A stretch of DNA of 64,000 nt from Strongylocentrotus droebachiensis (lineage: Eukaryota > Echinodermata > Echinoidea > Camarodonta > Strongylocentrotidae), in contig JAVYIG010005339.1 in assembly GCA_035222895.1 (NCBI GenBank), positions 1 through 64,000 on the forward strand, read 5' to 3'. This document shows, piece after piece, positions 22,856 through 35,282 of this stretch. A model generated the notes under the pieces. It searched no databases. It had not been told where the DNA came from and worked only from the letters and a program-made list of their open reading frames with translations. How positions within the stretch are numbered: position 1 is the first letter of the stretch; each line of letters starts with the position of its first letter. Made by a program: the position numbers and the translations under genes.

Positions 22856-24506
22856 CACACATACGCACACACAACACACACGGTGACAATTGTTTCATAC
22901 TTACCCCTTTTGTGATCGAGCATTGATTTTTATCAAGATCACTGAATGTTTAAGTGGCATAACCATAAAAATCTTTCCCTTTTGTACACATTCACTACCA
23001 CCATCATGTCATCATCATCATCATTGCCATCATCTTAATCTTCATCATCATCATTATCATCATCATCATCATCATCATCATCATGAAGCACAACATCCGC
23101 CAATACGCACCAAGAGGACAGCGGCCACTCAACTTATCATACGATAACAAGAATTCCCGACAAAAAGTAACAGTTTGGGTGGGCCTTGTCGGGAATGGAA
23201 TGCTCATTTATGTGCGTGTGCACGTGCGTGTGTGTGTGTATGTGTATGTGCGTGTGCGTGTGTGTGTGTGTGTGGGTGCATGTGCGTGTACGCGTGTCTG
23301 ACTGCCTTTGTTCAATGCACTGTTTTATTCCTCACCCAGTAACTTGGCGCAAGTGAGGTCTGGCAGTCTTGTAAAGATTGTCTGATATTCAATTTCAATT
23401 CAATTTCAATTTAGTATTGTCCATTTCTGGATATTTTATTCAGTGATGCATGCAGAGATTCAAATGAAAATGGTACCTAAATGTATTAGGAGGATCATGC
23501 TCTATCAAGATATATCATGAAACCCATGATTAAATATTCATACTTCAAACAATACAACTTTTAAAAAGTGGGACAATTTTTCTGACTCGCTCTGTAGTTC
23601 AGTGCACCGCACGGCACCCGGCCGGGCGCCTTGAGGACCCTGGCCGGGCCCCGGCAGGGCACCTTCCGGGACCCATCGGTACACCTGGTCATCGGACGGA
23701 GCCCGTAAGGTTACCGGTCGGCACTCGGTCGGCACCCTGCCGGCACCCTTACGGGCGCCTTGCATTTCACTCGACCAATTTTCTCCGGGCACCTCCCGGG
23801 CGCCGCAGAATATGTGACCACACATGCCGTAGAAATGAAAATCGGACGGTTCCCGTACGGTCTCTGAATCCACGGCAAGCCGCCGGGTAGGGAGAATCGT
23901 ACGGGGCCCGGTTTATATGTGACTTAGGCATTAGTAATAGGCGTCTCGAACTAGCAACTAAATTTGTCAAATCAGTTTTAACTTCTCCTGACCATCGCCA
24001 TCTCTTGCCACAAAGTAGAGAATCAATCACAGGTCGCAATCTTCGGAACTCTACACACATGACATTACCTCGTATACGAACTCAAAGACGCATGCTTTCT
24101 CCCATTCCTTACTTTATACAACTTCTGAATTCAACTTCTTAGTTATGCCCTCATATGTTCGCCATTTTGAATTTTTAAATGTTAATTAATTATTGCATAA
24201 TGATTATGTCAAGTATTAGTATTGTGATCTCTCAAAGCTTTTTTAATTTGTTTTTAATTTTAATTCCAAGTCCTTTCACTAGCAATGATCGTATTATATA
24301 TAGTTATTTATGGTAATTGTATATAATTATTCATTTACTTATTATTATATACTTATATACTTATTATATTTTTTTACTTATTAATGATTTAATTTATCCT
24401 TGTGTTTTTTTACCTTGTTATTTTTATTGTTATGCATTTTATATTGTAAACTGACTTGTTTAGTCTTCGGACTTTTTAATCAGTACTTGAATAAAACCAA
24501 ATATCT
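20060..24506 (+). mobile_element. 5'-truncated non-LTR retrotransposon (Jockey/CR1-like), itself interrupted
   Basis: Inserted in the gene 2 downstream block; the same site near 10.6 kb is empty, which fixes both ends. Coding starts inside the endonuclease domain (ISSSDHC near the start), then runs through RT: PKVSPVTSFDQLRPIS, IDFSKAFDHV, GVPQGTRLGPILF and the catalytic YVDD. The frame is open from 20060 to 21985, is cut by the fold-back element, and resumes at 23934 to a TAG at 24140-24142 (end FIQLLNSTS). Removing the element and one TTA restores one continuous frame. The 3' tail is AT-rich. It could not move itself because the 5' part is missing. Clade is not resolved. Confidence 0.85.
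21986..23930. mobile_element. 1.9-kb fold-back DNA transposon with TTA target duplication (PIF/Harbinger-like)
   Basis: Left terminus TGCCTCTGTCACATATA and right terminus (inverted) TGCCTAAGTCACATATA are flanked by direct TTA at 21983-21985 and 23931-23933, the 3-bp TWA target typical of PIF/Harbinger. Each arm carries GC-rich repeats of CCCGTACGG/CCGTACGGG type, then an inverted pair of about 250 bp (about 22480-22735 against 23325-23590) sharing TTTTAAAAGTTGTATTGTTTG and AATGGTACCTAAATG. The centre holds a CA tract (22808-22880), CAT/TCA repeats (23000-23085) and a TG tract (23214-23290). No transposase was seen. It splits the LINE RT frame cleanly. Confidence 0.85.
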
Positions 24507-25792
24507 AAATGAACTTATTAAACCAATAAATTACCTCCAGTTTGTAAAGAAGAAAATCATAAAATGTATATTTTTTAGTATAATAAATAGTCCTAACATA
24601 ATTATATGAAAAAGACATCATGAAATAAACTGTAAAAGTGTAGCAGTAAACAAATATACCATGTACTGAGAGGCTCTAGTTGAAATTATGGATCGAGGTG
24701 ACAGGAATAACACTATTTTCTGAGGGGCATAGCCCCGAATAAAATAGTGATATTTTTGCCGCCGAGGAATCCATAATTTCACTAGTGACTTGAAATAGTG
24801 CATGAAATATTTCCTTTATATTTTTCAAACCAACCTTCATAAGCATATTAACAATAATGTTAACTGTGACTGAAGTAGTGTATAGTGCAGGTACTCTGGC
24901 TGGTGATAGCAGCGCAGACGGACAAACCGCGACCGCGACCGATAGCACATTGATATTGATCGATCGCATATATATGACGTCGTCCATGCTATAGTGCCAT
25001 GGTAAAGTGCACTATACCATGGATGACGTCACGGTTACATCATAGCAATGTTATGTTGGGTCACATGATGCTATGTTGACCAATCACTGAATAGGATTTT
25101 ATTGATCAAAAAAAGAATACATAATATTTCATAACTATTGTTGTGCACAAAGCATGAAGGAGCTAGAAGAATCACATCAGGGGCCCGTTTCATAAAACTT
25201 TTTATCTATAACAAATGCCAAATTTCTATGACAAATTTGCTCTCAGCCAACCACATGCCATGATTTCTTGTAACTTGTAACTTGTTATTGATATCAAGTT
25301 TTATGAAACAGGGCCCTGAAATGTTAACAGGCAGAGTTCTAACAACATATTTTATTCATAGTGTTTGTATGTTATAAGCAATCCATTTTGACTTCTAAAT
25401 ATTTTCTCTTTCTCCCTCTCTTTAATTTATGTTTAATTTGGATATGTTACTGTCAACAAGAATGATGTTAGTATCATACATGTACAATCAAGGATCTTTG
25501 ATCATTGTTTTTCTCAAGAGATTGTAATAAAAATTATTATCATAAATCTTTACCCACAATCTTTTGTCGATCATAAATGTCCTTGATTGTATTTTTTGAT
25601 GGCCTATCATTTTTGTGGCGCACTCATTATTTCGTAACATGGACCATTTAATGTTAAATAAATAAACAAATTTGATAAAGGATCATTACGTTGTTCGCCA
25701 AGATTTTTTGTGATGTAAATAAATTGATGTTGATACATCTTTTGCAATGCAAAGATATTTGTCTGTATTATTTTGTTCTCATGTTTCAACGC
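24507..25792. repeat. Continuation of gene 2 downstream block, with a ~470-bp insertion
   Basis: Matches 10600-11310, except for an insertion at about 24655-25125 absent there. The insertion contains a hairpin (GAAATTATGGAT and its inverse ATCCATAATTTC around CACTATTTTCTGAG...AATAAAATAGTG) and, near 24.99-25.02 kb, the inverted pair CTATAGTGCCATGGTA / ACTATACCATGG. It is probably a MITE of unnamed family. No coding sequence. Confidence 0.7.
25179..25317. mobile_element. MITE with GGGCCCGTTTCATAAAACTT termini
   Basis: About 139 bp with inverted ends (right end AAGTTTTATGAAACAGGGCCC). The paralogous site at about 10.80 kb reads CACATCTGAAATG without it, so insertion followed the duplication of this block. 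Confidence 0.85.
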
Positions 25793-26932
25793 ATCGGCGG
25801 ATCTAGGATTTTCCAAAAAAAAGAGGGCGAAATAAAACGTACGCCTTTTGGTTGGGCCCTTCTGGGTGCATTCCATGAACCCGTCTTAGGGCCCTATGCC
25901 AGGGACCATGGGGGAGGAGCCTCCGGACGCGTTATTTTTTCTGCGGCACAGATTGGGGTTAGGTGCGTGTTGAGCCTATGGGAAAGTTTAGGGTTAGGGT
26001 AAGGGTTAGAATTAGGGTTAGGGTTAGGGTTAAATCAAGACCTCTTTTTAAAAAAAAAACCAATCTGTACCGCAGAAAAAAAATGACGACCAAGGACGCT
26101 CACGAGTTTTAGCGATTCAGAACCTTCAAGTTATCCGTCTTGAGCGATGGAAACACACACTGTCTACGAAAGACCATGTTATACACAAAGGGTTGTCTTT
26201 GGAAACCACTTCTATCTTTATGGATGGGGTGAAGGGGCCCACCTTAGGGTCTCTGATGAGTTGCATGGAAAGAGCCCCTGCCGGTTAAGGGACGTAGCCT
26301 TCGGACGGCTCGAGTTTTATCCATTCAGAACCTTTAAGGTAGCCGTCTTGAGCAAGAGAAACTCTTATGTATGCTTTGAAATTTGGATTTCCCTTATTGG
26401 TTTATCTCGTTGGAAATCTATTCTCTCTTTCTTACAATTACTCTCTAATAATTTTATGGAACAACCTCTATCTAGGGCCCCTTGCGGGATGCAGGGGCAT
26501 AGTCTTTTGCGGGCGTCCGGGGGACGGAGTCCCGTGAAGTTCTTGAATTTAGAACCCTCAAGATGTCCGTTAGAAATTGTGATTTTCTTCTTAAAAGTCA
26601 CACAGCCCCTATGATTTCTCTTACTCTCTTAAAGTCTATGTTATAGAACTGTGTTTTTGTACTGTTCTACTTTCGTTTCGCAAGTCTTCGTTTGCATGTT
26701 CTCATTTTTTTCTCTCTCTCGCCCTCTATCTTCTTCTCTTTTGTCTTCTTTTCTCTTTATTTCTCCTTTTTCTTCAGTCGCTTAAAAAAAGATATCTTAT
26801 CCCTTTTTAGGCCGCCCCCAAAAGGGGAGGTCCGCGGCCGTTTCGCTCCCCCCACTCCCCCCTCCCCCTCCCACCCGCCGTTGATTTTATGCACATATTA
26901 CGCATGGCTTGCGGTGGGTTTTTAAATCCTTT

Positions 26933-26963
<31 letters not shown>

Positions 26964-27082
26964 TGTTTCTCCTTTTCCTAGCTTCTTCTCTTTCTCTTCC
27001 CATCCTTGTTTGTTTCTTTAGACGCCAAAGAGAGGGATGTAGCCGATTCGGCCCCTATTTGAATCCGCCACTGCAACGTAAC
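25793..27082. mobile_element. Non-autonomous hAT-like element (copy 2)
   Basis: Same element and same insertion site as 11311-12400 (CAACGCATCGGCGGATCT at the left, ATCCGCCACTGCAACGTAAC at the right), so both copies descend from one insertion followed by block duplication. This copy carries an extra 163-bp MITE and a longer CT microsatellite near 26.94 kb. No intact coding sequence. Confidence 0.65.
25931..26093. mobile_element. 163-bp MITE carrying telomere-like TTAGGG repeats
   Basis: Inverted ends TTTTTTCTGCGGCACAGATTGG (left) and, inverted at the right, a near-identical sequence with CTGCGGTACAGATTGG. Flanked by GGACGC at 25925-25930 and 26094-26099; the copy-1 site at about 11.44 kb has a single GGACGC and no insert. 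The interior holds perfect and degenerate TTAGGG units at about 25988-26033. Confidence 0.85.
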
Positions 27083-27954
27083 AATAGAAGAAGCACGATT
27101 ATATAGTGAAATGTGTAGTGGCATGCTCATCTTTTATTCTCCTTCAAACCAAACAAACAATAACAAAATATCAACTTTAAATGAGGCATAATCATGATAG
27201 TTGACATATATTCATTGAAACACATTTTCAGTCGAAAACATTAAAACGGTAATGTCTTTACTACTCATACGTCATGATAGCATTGCGTACTTGAAATGGG
27301 CAAAGGTGTTTAAACATCAATAACTTCCATTTTTCTGTTTTCTGTTTTCTGTGTAATTGCCAATAAGTAAGGTTAGTATCTCACAAAGCGACGAACATCT
27401 GGCGATTGTGGCGATTCAGCGATTCAAAGAAAATTGTGACGAATTTTTGGCGATGTCATTTGCGTATGTCACACAAGCTCCCTGCGGAATTTGGGCCAAA
27501 ATTCGCCCGGAGTTTGATTACATGTCGTGCGACTGATTTTCGAAATATGAAATATGCTATATATTTCTGATTGGGGTTTATTGAGACATATACAGGGCGT
27601 ATACACAAAATTATACCCATCTTTGGTAGATTCCCATCAAAAATTGAAATCCCGTGTGACCTTGAATTATATCTTATTTCAAAGATTAATGAATATTCTG
27701 CCCGATGAAATCTTATTCATAACTCTGCTGCCACTGATGAATGAGCGGCAGCCTTTTAGAAAACTGTTGTTTAAATCCTCTTGTGTCAAGATTGGGCTGA
27801 GGCAATGAATGTCTGTCTTTTGAGATTTCAGTCCAAAACAATTGCTGACGTATTCACATTGATTTTGCGCATTTGAATATGCTTATTTACAAGCAAACTT
27901 TATGATATTATCTTTGTAATGATGACGCAATCTTGGGTTCTCTCGCCTACCTTG
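27083..27954. repeat. Non-coding duplicated block with a Tc1-like MITE relic
   Basis: 27083-27541 matches 12401-12853. From 27541 the sequence changes to a relative of 34600-34930 and 47180-47500 (shared TATATTTCTGATTGGGGTT and TTTACAAGCAAACTTT). Its first part belongs to the CAGTG-TIR repeat that is complete at 62602-62950. Confidence 0.7.
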
Positions 27955-28778
27955 TCCCATATCTTATTCTTCTCTTCCATAAAGGGAACAGTTTTTTTTG
28001 TTTTTTTTAATTTTCACAAGATCTTTATACGATACCATATTTGAATCTTTGTTCAAATAAAGTATCCTATTTAAAAGTCTGTACTGAAAATACCGAACTG
28101 TTGTATGCATTGTACAGCGAAACATAACCCTGTAATGATATTGCATATATTTATCATCAAATAATATACCATCTGCATGCCATTTATTACATAATATACT
28201 CAAATGATCTCTCTTTTCTTTTAACATGATTTTATATACATGTCTACATCATTGTTTATCTTTCAACAAGCTTGAAATATATGCAGGGCATAATGGTCCA
28301 TTTACTTCCATATAACAACTTTCCAATTGGGATTTGTATTGGCATTTATTGATTTGACAAAGCGCGTAATAATGAAGAAACTGTATTTTGATTGAAAACT
28401 TTTTTTACACACTCTTCTCTTGCTGAAATATGTCCGTGATCACCTAATAAATCGTTAATAAATCGAATACCTTTATCCCACCATTCTTTTAAATATTTAC
28501 CTTTTCCTCCAATGTACACCTCAGAATTATAACAAATAGAAATAGGTACCGTAAAGGAGTAGGACACTGAACATGGCAGACAAAATAAGCTAGTATTCGG
28601 AAAAGTTATTTCCCAAAACAGTTTCATAGCGTTAATGATAATTTAGTGAAATATGTATCACCTTTACCCCATTCCAATTATGATAATAGTCGTAAGAAAG
28701 CGTACATTGAATGGGTAACGTCTTCACATGAATTCAACAACATTTACCTAATCCAGGTCAGTTTCAAAGCTCTAGAAA
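27955..28778 (-). mobile_element. L1/Tx1-type LINE ORF2 C-terminal fragment
   Basis: Two broken minus-strand frames (28346-28627, 27964-28227) read in order ICYNSEVYIGGKGKYLKEWW, KGIRFINDLLGDHG and then FQYRLLNRILYLN. These are hallmarks of the region after RT in L1/Tx1-clade ORF2 proteins, and distinct from the Jockey/CR1-type LINEs elsewhere here. Stops and frameshifts separate the pieces. The fragment ends abruptly at 28778 where the duplicated segment begins. Confidence 0.65.
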
Positions 28779-30973
28779 CTAGAGGTGTTGTGGTACCGAT
28801 TGAGGGTGAATCTAGCGACCCGTCTTTGTACCATTTCTATTTGATGGATGTGGTTTGCAGAGGAGGGATCCCAAACTGTAGAACTGTACTCAATGAGTGG
28901 TCTTACTAGAACTTTGTAGGCAGTACTCTTCAGTTTTGGTGAGTTGATCCGTAGATTTCGTCTGAGGAAGGCAAGGGTGTTGTTTGCTTTCTGGCATATG
29001 CTTGTGATGTGTTTGTCCCATTTCAAGTCTGATGTGATTGTGATGCCAAGGTACTTGGTTGATGAGACTGCTTCCAGTGGTGTGTTGTTCAGGATGTACT
29101 GGTGTCGTATCTGGCTCTTCTTCCTGGACACTGTGATGGTCTTGCACTTGTCCGTGTTGAGCTCCATCATCCATTCAGAGGACCATTCAGCAAGCCTATT
29201 AAGGTCCTCCTGTAGTTCAAGAGGGTCTTGTCTGCCCTTGATCGCTAGGTAGATGATGGCGTCGTCTGCAAAGAGACGTACTGGAGAGGTGGGCTTGTCT
29301 GGCAGGTCGTTGATGTAGTACAGGAATAGAGAGGGTCCGAGGACAGAGCCTTGAGGTACTCCTGAGTCGACGTCGACCTCGGGTGATGCATGGCCTTCTA
29401 GAACAACTTGCTGGGTTCGATGGTGAAGAAAGTTGGTGATCCACCTGTTGCTTTTGCCTCTCACTCCATAGTGGTCCATCTTGTGCATTAGTCTCTGGTG
29501 ACCGACCTTGTCAAAGGCTTTGCTGAAGTCCATGACAAGGACATCAGTTTGCAGACCTAGCTCCATGTTCTTGTGGAGGTCACTAACGAATCCCAGTAGT
29601 TGTTGCTCGCAGGATCTCTGTGGTCGGAACCCATGTTGGAGGGAGTGGAGGATGTCCTTTTCATCGCCATGCCTCATGATGCTACTTGCAAGGATGTGCT
29701 CCATCATCTTGCAGCAGATACATGTGAGGGAGATTGGGCGATAGTTGCTAGGATCGGTTCTATCGCCTTTCTTGTAGACAGGCACCACGTTTGCTTTGTG
29801 CCAGTCATCTGGCATCTCGCCGGTGTCATACGAGAGTCTGTAGATGATGCGTAAGATGGGAGCGATGTCTCTGGATAGCTGCTTCAGGATGCGTGGGGTG
29901 ATCCCATCGGGCCCTGGCGCTTTATGTGGTTTGAGTTTCTTAAGCATCATCTCGATACCCTTCAGGGTTATCACTATGTCAGGCATCGATTCATGTTCAG
30001 AAGTATCTGGCAACAGATGAGGAGGGATTGGAATTTCCTGGGTAAAAACCTTCTTGAACTGTCTATTCAGGGCATCAGCTTTCTCAGCAGGTTCACTGAA
30101 TAGTACGCCGTCAGATTTGAGTTCCGCAATTCCAGCACTGTCAGTTCTGTTATTCTTAATGAATTGCCAGAATCTCTTCATGCAGTTGTACTTTCCTGGT
30201 CCTTCGTCATCATCTTCAACAGTAAAGATGGACTCGACATAGTTCCAGTAAGCTTTCCTGAGTGCGGATTGCAGTGTTCTTTTGAGATCACGGAGCTGCT
30301 CTTCCATAGCATATGGAACGAGGCCCTCTCTCTTCCGGAGGTGTCTGCACTCGTTGCTCAGTCTGTCACGTTTCTTGATGAGTCGTCTGATGCTATTTGT
30401 CACCCATGGTAAGTTGGCTTTGTGTGGAGTTAGCTTTTGAGGAATGAAGTCATTGATGCCCTTCTCGATGCCAGTCTTGAAGATGAGCCATAATTCATTC
30501 ACAGAGGCATATGGTACTTTAGCTTCTATCTCATCTCTGACTGCTTCCATGCTGAAACTTCTCCCACTGAGCTTTGCTGTAGAGTAAAACTTTCCTCCGC
30601 ATCTGGTGCCGCCTGGTTGGTTTCACATCTAGCTTGACAAGAGGGCAATCATGGTCAGACACTCCTGGGACAACGGTAACCTCATTGACTACAGTTGGAT
30701 TACTGACAAGGAGTGAGTCAAGTGTGTTCTGGTATCTGGTTGGTTCAGTAACTACTTGGGTGAGACCGTGGTCATCAAGGAGAGATCCCAGTCTGCGATG
30801 GAGATTGGGATATCTGCAATTGCCGACTTGTTGGTTTCTCCAATCCCATCCCGGTAAGTTGAAATCACCGCCTATTACAACAGAGTGGGTGGGGCTCAGT
30901 CTTGACAAGGACCTTTCGAGCTCTGTGAGGCTCTCTGTATCTCCCTCATGGGGCCTGTAGAAGGCAGCAACAT
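28779..30973 (-). mobile_element. CR1/Jockey-type LINE, copy A, truncated at both ends
   Basis: Read on the minus strand. It begins inside the endonuclease (YRP, then GGDFNLPGWDW and SDHDCP), continues in another frame from about 30550 through RT: KAPGPDGI, NYRPISLTCICCKMMEHI, VMDFSKAFDKV, SGVPQGSVLGP and catalytic FADD. The EN-to-RT frameshift near 30550 is also present in copy B, so it preceded the duplication. The C-terminal WNNLP-type motif present in copy B is missing because the element ends at the duplication border. Not functional as it stands. Confidence 0.88.
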
Positions 30974-32963
30974 GTGCAATTTGATTGAAAATTATTTATT
31001 GAAAAAGTCCATAACTAAATATATAAAAACAAATAGAACACGAAAAACAAGACGTCCAAAATAGATTGAGGTAGACGGTTAAATGGGGTCATTTTTTTTT
31101 GCCTTACTGAATTGAAATTTGTTTATGTACATGCTGGTGACAGTGCAGTTTCTGGCCCCAAGTTTAAGCTTTTAAAGTTTATTTACCCCCACCAACTTTG
31201 ATATGGATTCTACACTTTTAGTCCGGGTCGATATTTGGTATTTGATAATAAGAGGAAAAGAGCTCATCCATATTAAAAATATTAATTTGCATATTTAACG
31301 CGGTGCGCGCAAGCCAAAATCCCATTTCACTGGCTACTATAAAAAAGTTGACACCTTCATAAGCTACATGAAAAGTGGGAGCAGTAGAGGGTGAATTAAG
31401 TATTAAAATGTCTTTAAAAAGGCAAACTATGATATTAATTGGGAAAAAAAGACATTTTTCTGAAAAAATAATATGCACTTGATAATCCCAGTACGTTTCT
31501 GGCAATTTCGTCATTCCTAATTATGAAATTACTAAACCAGACATGCCTACAATGACGTCAAATGCATCATCGAGCCACGTGATCGTATTACCTTTTTTTC
31601 GAGAGGCGTAGCCCAGCTAGCGTGAGAACTGTGAAAAATGGATGGCTATTATCATTTTTTTATCAATTTAGAGATTTTCTGAAAAATCAGACGCTGGAAT
31701 ATTAATAAGTAGAGGTGTATTTATGTCTTGATAGGCTATGTTAGTTAGGTTAGAGTGGCCCTTTAAAGCCTTTTCCGCCTTTTTTTTTGTTTTTTTGTTT
31801 AGACCGCCGAAAGGGGGCCATGGCCGATTTGGCCCCTTCTGGATCCGCCACTGCAACGTAACCCAATATAATAAACACCAAACTGTAATGTTTTGTGGCA
31901 TGGTCATATTATATTCTTCTTCAAAACAAAAACAAAAACCATAACAACAAAATCAACTTTTAATGAAACATCATTATAATCGTAGTCTAGTATTCATTTG
32001 TACAACAGATCTTGAGTCGGAAACTTAAAACGGTAATGTATTTTTGCTATAATTCATACGTCATGATAGCATTGCATACATGACATTGGCAAAGGGGTTT
32101 AATCATTAACCTCCATTGTTCTTTTTCCTGTTTAATTGTTTAATAGGTAGTATTTCACAGAGCGACAAACAATTGGCGATTGCGGCGAACAGCGACTCTA
32201 AAAATATTGAGACGAATTTTTTGGCGGCGATCCTTCTATTCGCCAAGTATCCGCAAGAGAGTTTCAGGTCAAATGCGAAGAGTTCATGAATACTAACTTA
32301 GCGACATGTTAGCGATATTATGATGAATATTAGACTAAATATTCAAACAAAAAAAGTGCTAATAGTTCATTGCGAACAATCGGCGACATTTCGCCAAACG
32401 TGGCGTATGTACCGACTATTTGACAATTGTTTAAAGAATTAAACTCATGTTCGCAGGAGATCCTTTAAAACGTTTAAAATCTAGTATCTAACTGGACTAT
32501 AACAGGAAGCGACTAGCTGGAGACACGAAACTGCGAAAAAAATACTGGGTTGCGACTGTTGGCAACAAATTGCGAATGGCTTTCGCGATGGAGTATCCAA
32601 AATGTCTCGAAAGTTTCGCAGGGGTTCTCAATTTCTTCGTGTGAGTCGCAGGGCCTCGCCCTCGTGTTGCTGAAATATTTAACATGTTCAGAAAATTAAC
32701 GTCTGAAATGTCAGATTTTCTCAGTTTTTTTTTTTTTTTATTAAAAAAAAAAATATATATATATATTTTAGTCAAAATTTTGTTTCATAGGTCGCCAAAC
32801 CCTCTCAAAGTTTCCTCACATTCCTTGCACTTTCTGAATCACGGAAACTAAATTGAAAAGGGTTTGAGACAAATGCGACGACTATTTTTAGAGAAAAGTA
32901 AGTACAGATAATAATTAACTTCATGGCGAATGTCTGAACATTTCCATTCGTCGCTTTCGCTCA
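30974..32963. other. Non-coding part of the segmental duplication
   Basis: No gene is supported. 30974-31170 is the inverse of 14260-14460. About 31790-31855 ends in GGATCCGCCACTGCAACGTAAC, the right end of the hAT-like element, followed by a diverged relative of 12401-12740. The 98-codon minus frame at 31218-31514 is preserved only because the two copies are near-identical. Confidence 0.6.
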
Positions 32964-33608
32964 AGGGCCTATCTCACTGGAGGCGAATGCTTGCGAAAGT
33001 AGCGAACTTAGATTTGCCAACTTTTTTGACGAATGTTGGCGAAAATCGGCGACTTTTTGTGACGTTTAGCGACAATTAGCAACATTTGAGCGAATGTTTC
33101 TGAAAGTGTTTGCGAAAGGCAGTTGGCGACTATTAGCGACTGTAAGCAAATGTTAGTGACAGTTTTTGCGAACTTTAGCAACCATTTGCCAATCCTTTGC
33201 CACTATTTGTGAACGTTTGAGACCTTTTGCTAACTACTGGTACTCAATGGGTCGATTTTATAAAGGAACCATATGGTAACGTGGTCGCTAGCTTTGGCGA
33301 AACACAGAGAACTGACGAAAACAAAGAGCAAAACCATTTAACAACCGTTTGCAAGGCTTACGACTGTTTTGCAAACGCTTGCAACTGTTTTGCAAACGCT
33401 TACAACTGTTTGCAAACGTTTGCGGAAAAATAAATTCGCAAAGAAATTTTGAACATGTTCAAAATTTCTTTGCGACAAGAAAAACTGTTTACAACAAAGA
33501 CAACTGTTTGCGATCTTTCTTGCAACCTTTTACAACATTTTACAAACTCTGGCGAAACCCCAAATTCGCTACGTTCGCAAGCATTCGCCGCTCAGTGAGA
33601 TAGGCCCT
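32964..33608. mobile_element. GCGAA-rich TIR element (left copy)
   Basis: About 45-bp inverted ends start AGGGCCTATCTCACTG and continue through GGCGAATGCTTGCGAA. The interior is saturated with GCGAA, TTCGC and TTTGCAA motifs, including tandem 21-bp units of TTTTGCAAACGCTTGCAACTG type (about 33365-33410) and an inverted pair around GAACATGTTC (about 33447). No transposase frame; no clear target duplication was seen. Confidence 0.8.
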
Positions 33609-35282
33609 TTACTGATCGCAACCCTAGTTAGATAACCACTCAACATTGACATAGGCTGAAAAGAAGTAATTATTCTGCTGGTATATTGTCAACTTAAACT
33701 CAAGGGCTCAAATTAGATTTATACATACATGTATTTAAAACAAAAATTTCATCGTCTATTGAATGTTGATAACCGAATTAAAATGAAGAAGGAGAAGAAC
33801 AAAAAGAAGAAGAAGAAGAATGAAAAGAAGGAGGAGGAGCAGGAGAAAAGGACGAAGTAGAAATGGACTCAAACGTATATGAATGCAATACATTTTAGTC
33901 ACAGGTATACTAATTACATATATTTCAATAAATATATTTTGAAATGTACAAGATTAGTGCTAGTTCAGTATTAATATTCTTTAACAGGTTCGGTCATTTC
34001 CTACAGAACACTATGCACTTTGTCATTGCTTGATAATAACCAAATACATTCCAGTGCTTTAAAATTCCTCCTGCATCTGCACTAAAAATCATTCATGGTC
34101 AACATTTAAAGTTCAAATTCAAGTTTATTTCCACATTTGGTTAAAAGCAAAGAAAACAATCAACACGTGTGTATATATATATATATATTATATAACAAAG
34201 ATTCAAAAGAACGTTTACTACAAACAACGTGGTGGGAATAACAAAGGCCAAAAGGCTTATCAAGGTAATTACCAGACTAAATAAATTACACAAAATGTTT
34301 ATTCATCGTGCGTGATTATAATAAAGAAAACAAATAAAGGACAATTACAAAATAACTCTTAAAAAAGATGGTTAAAATACATAAACAGCAAATAAATACA
34401 CTACAATACAATACAATACAGCAAAAAGGAAGTTAGAGTAAGTTTAGGTTAAGTTTATATACTATTGCACTTCATCAACATTTAGCATATATTTTGTAAA
34501 ACTTTATTCTAAATGTTGAAGATCTATCCAAGGCGAGACCCGACGGGGATTCGACTTTGTAGGAAATCATAATGTTTCTTGATATGAAACTTCAATCATG
34601 CAATATATTTCTGATTGGGGTTCATTAGACTATCATACAGTGCGTATACAAAAAGTTATACCCAGCTTTGGTAGATTTCCATTAAAAAGTAATATTCTGA
34701 GTGATCTTAAAGTATATTTCATTCTAAAGAGTAACTCATATTCAGTGTAATAAGCAATGAATGTGGGTCTATTGTTCTTTCAGTCCAAACAACTGCTGAC
34801 GTATTCACATTTTGCGCATTTGAATAGGCTTATTTACAAGCAAACTTTTGTGATATTCTCTTTGTACTGATGACGCAATATTGGTTTCTCTCGCATCCCT
34901 TGTTCAAGGTTATCTTTGACATGGAGTCATCAAAATGTCTGCAATTTTGTTTTCTCATGAAAGTCTTCTGTCATCAGCTTTGGTAGTTATCAACATGACG
35001 TATTTCTTGTATTTCTAAATCTTTGGGGTAAGTAAATCTCTGAGTTTTCATGTGATGTTCGGGAGAAATACTTTATTCACCTTATACGAACCTCATGCAT
35101 GTGAAATGGTGCAATGGACGAGTGAGCAGTGAGATACCATGAGACAAAAAGTTAGTAGGTTGTTCAAAATAATTAAAGGCTTTCATGTGGATTGAAACAA
35201 AGCCATGTGAAGCTGTGAATATATAGTAAAAGCTATCGCCAGGGTCATGTTTTTTTCTTCTAAATCATAGGATATTCTATGG
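33609..35282. other. Non-coding; purine tract, TA tract and MITE relic
   Basis: No gene is visible. Purine-rich GAAGAAG tract at about 33784-33860, TA tract at about 34171-34190, short ACAAT repeats near 34.40 kb, and at about 34630-34770 a relic of the CAGTG-TIR MITE (ATACAGTGCGTATAC, GTTATACCCAGCTTTGGTAGA). Confidence 0.6.

Noticed and set aside
25988-26033. Chromosome-end telomere
   Set aside because: Only a few units, inside a MITE with TIRs and target duplication, surrounded by unique sequence.
30531-30550. Programmed frameshift between LINE endonuclease and RT
   Set aside because: Shared by both copies only because they are recent duplicates; no slippery site or other independent copy supports programming.
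31218-31514. 98-codon minus-strand frame present in both duplicated segments
   Set aside because: Conservation reflects segment-wide near-identity; no known motif or start context.
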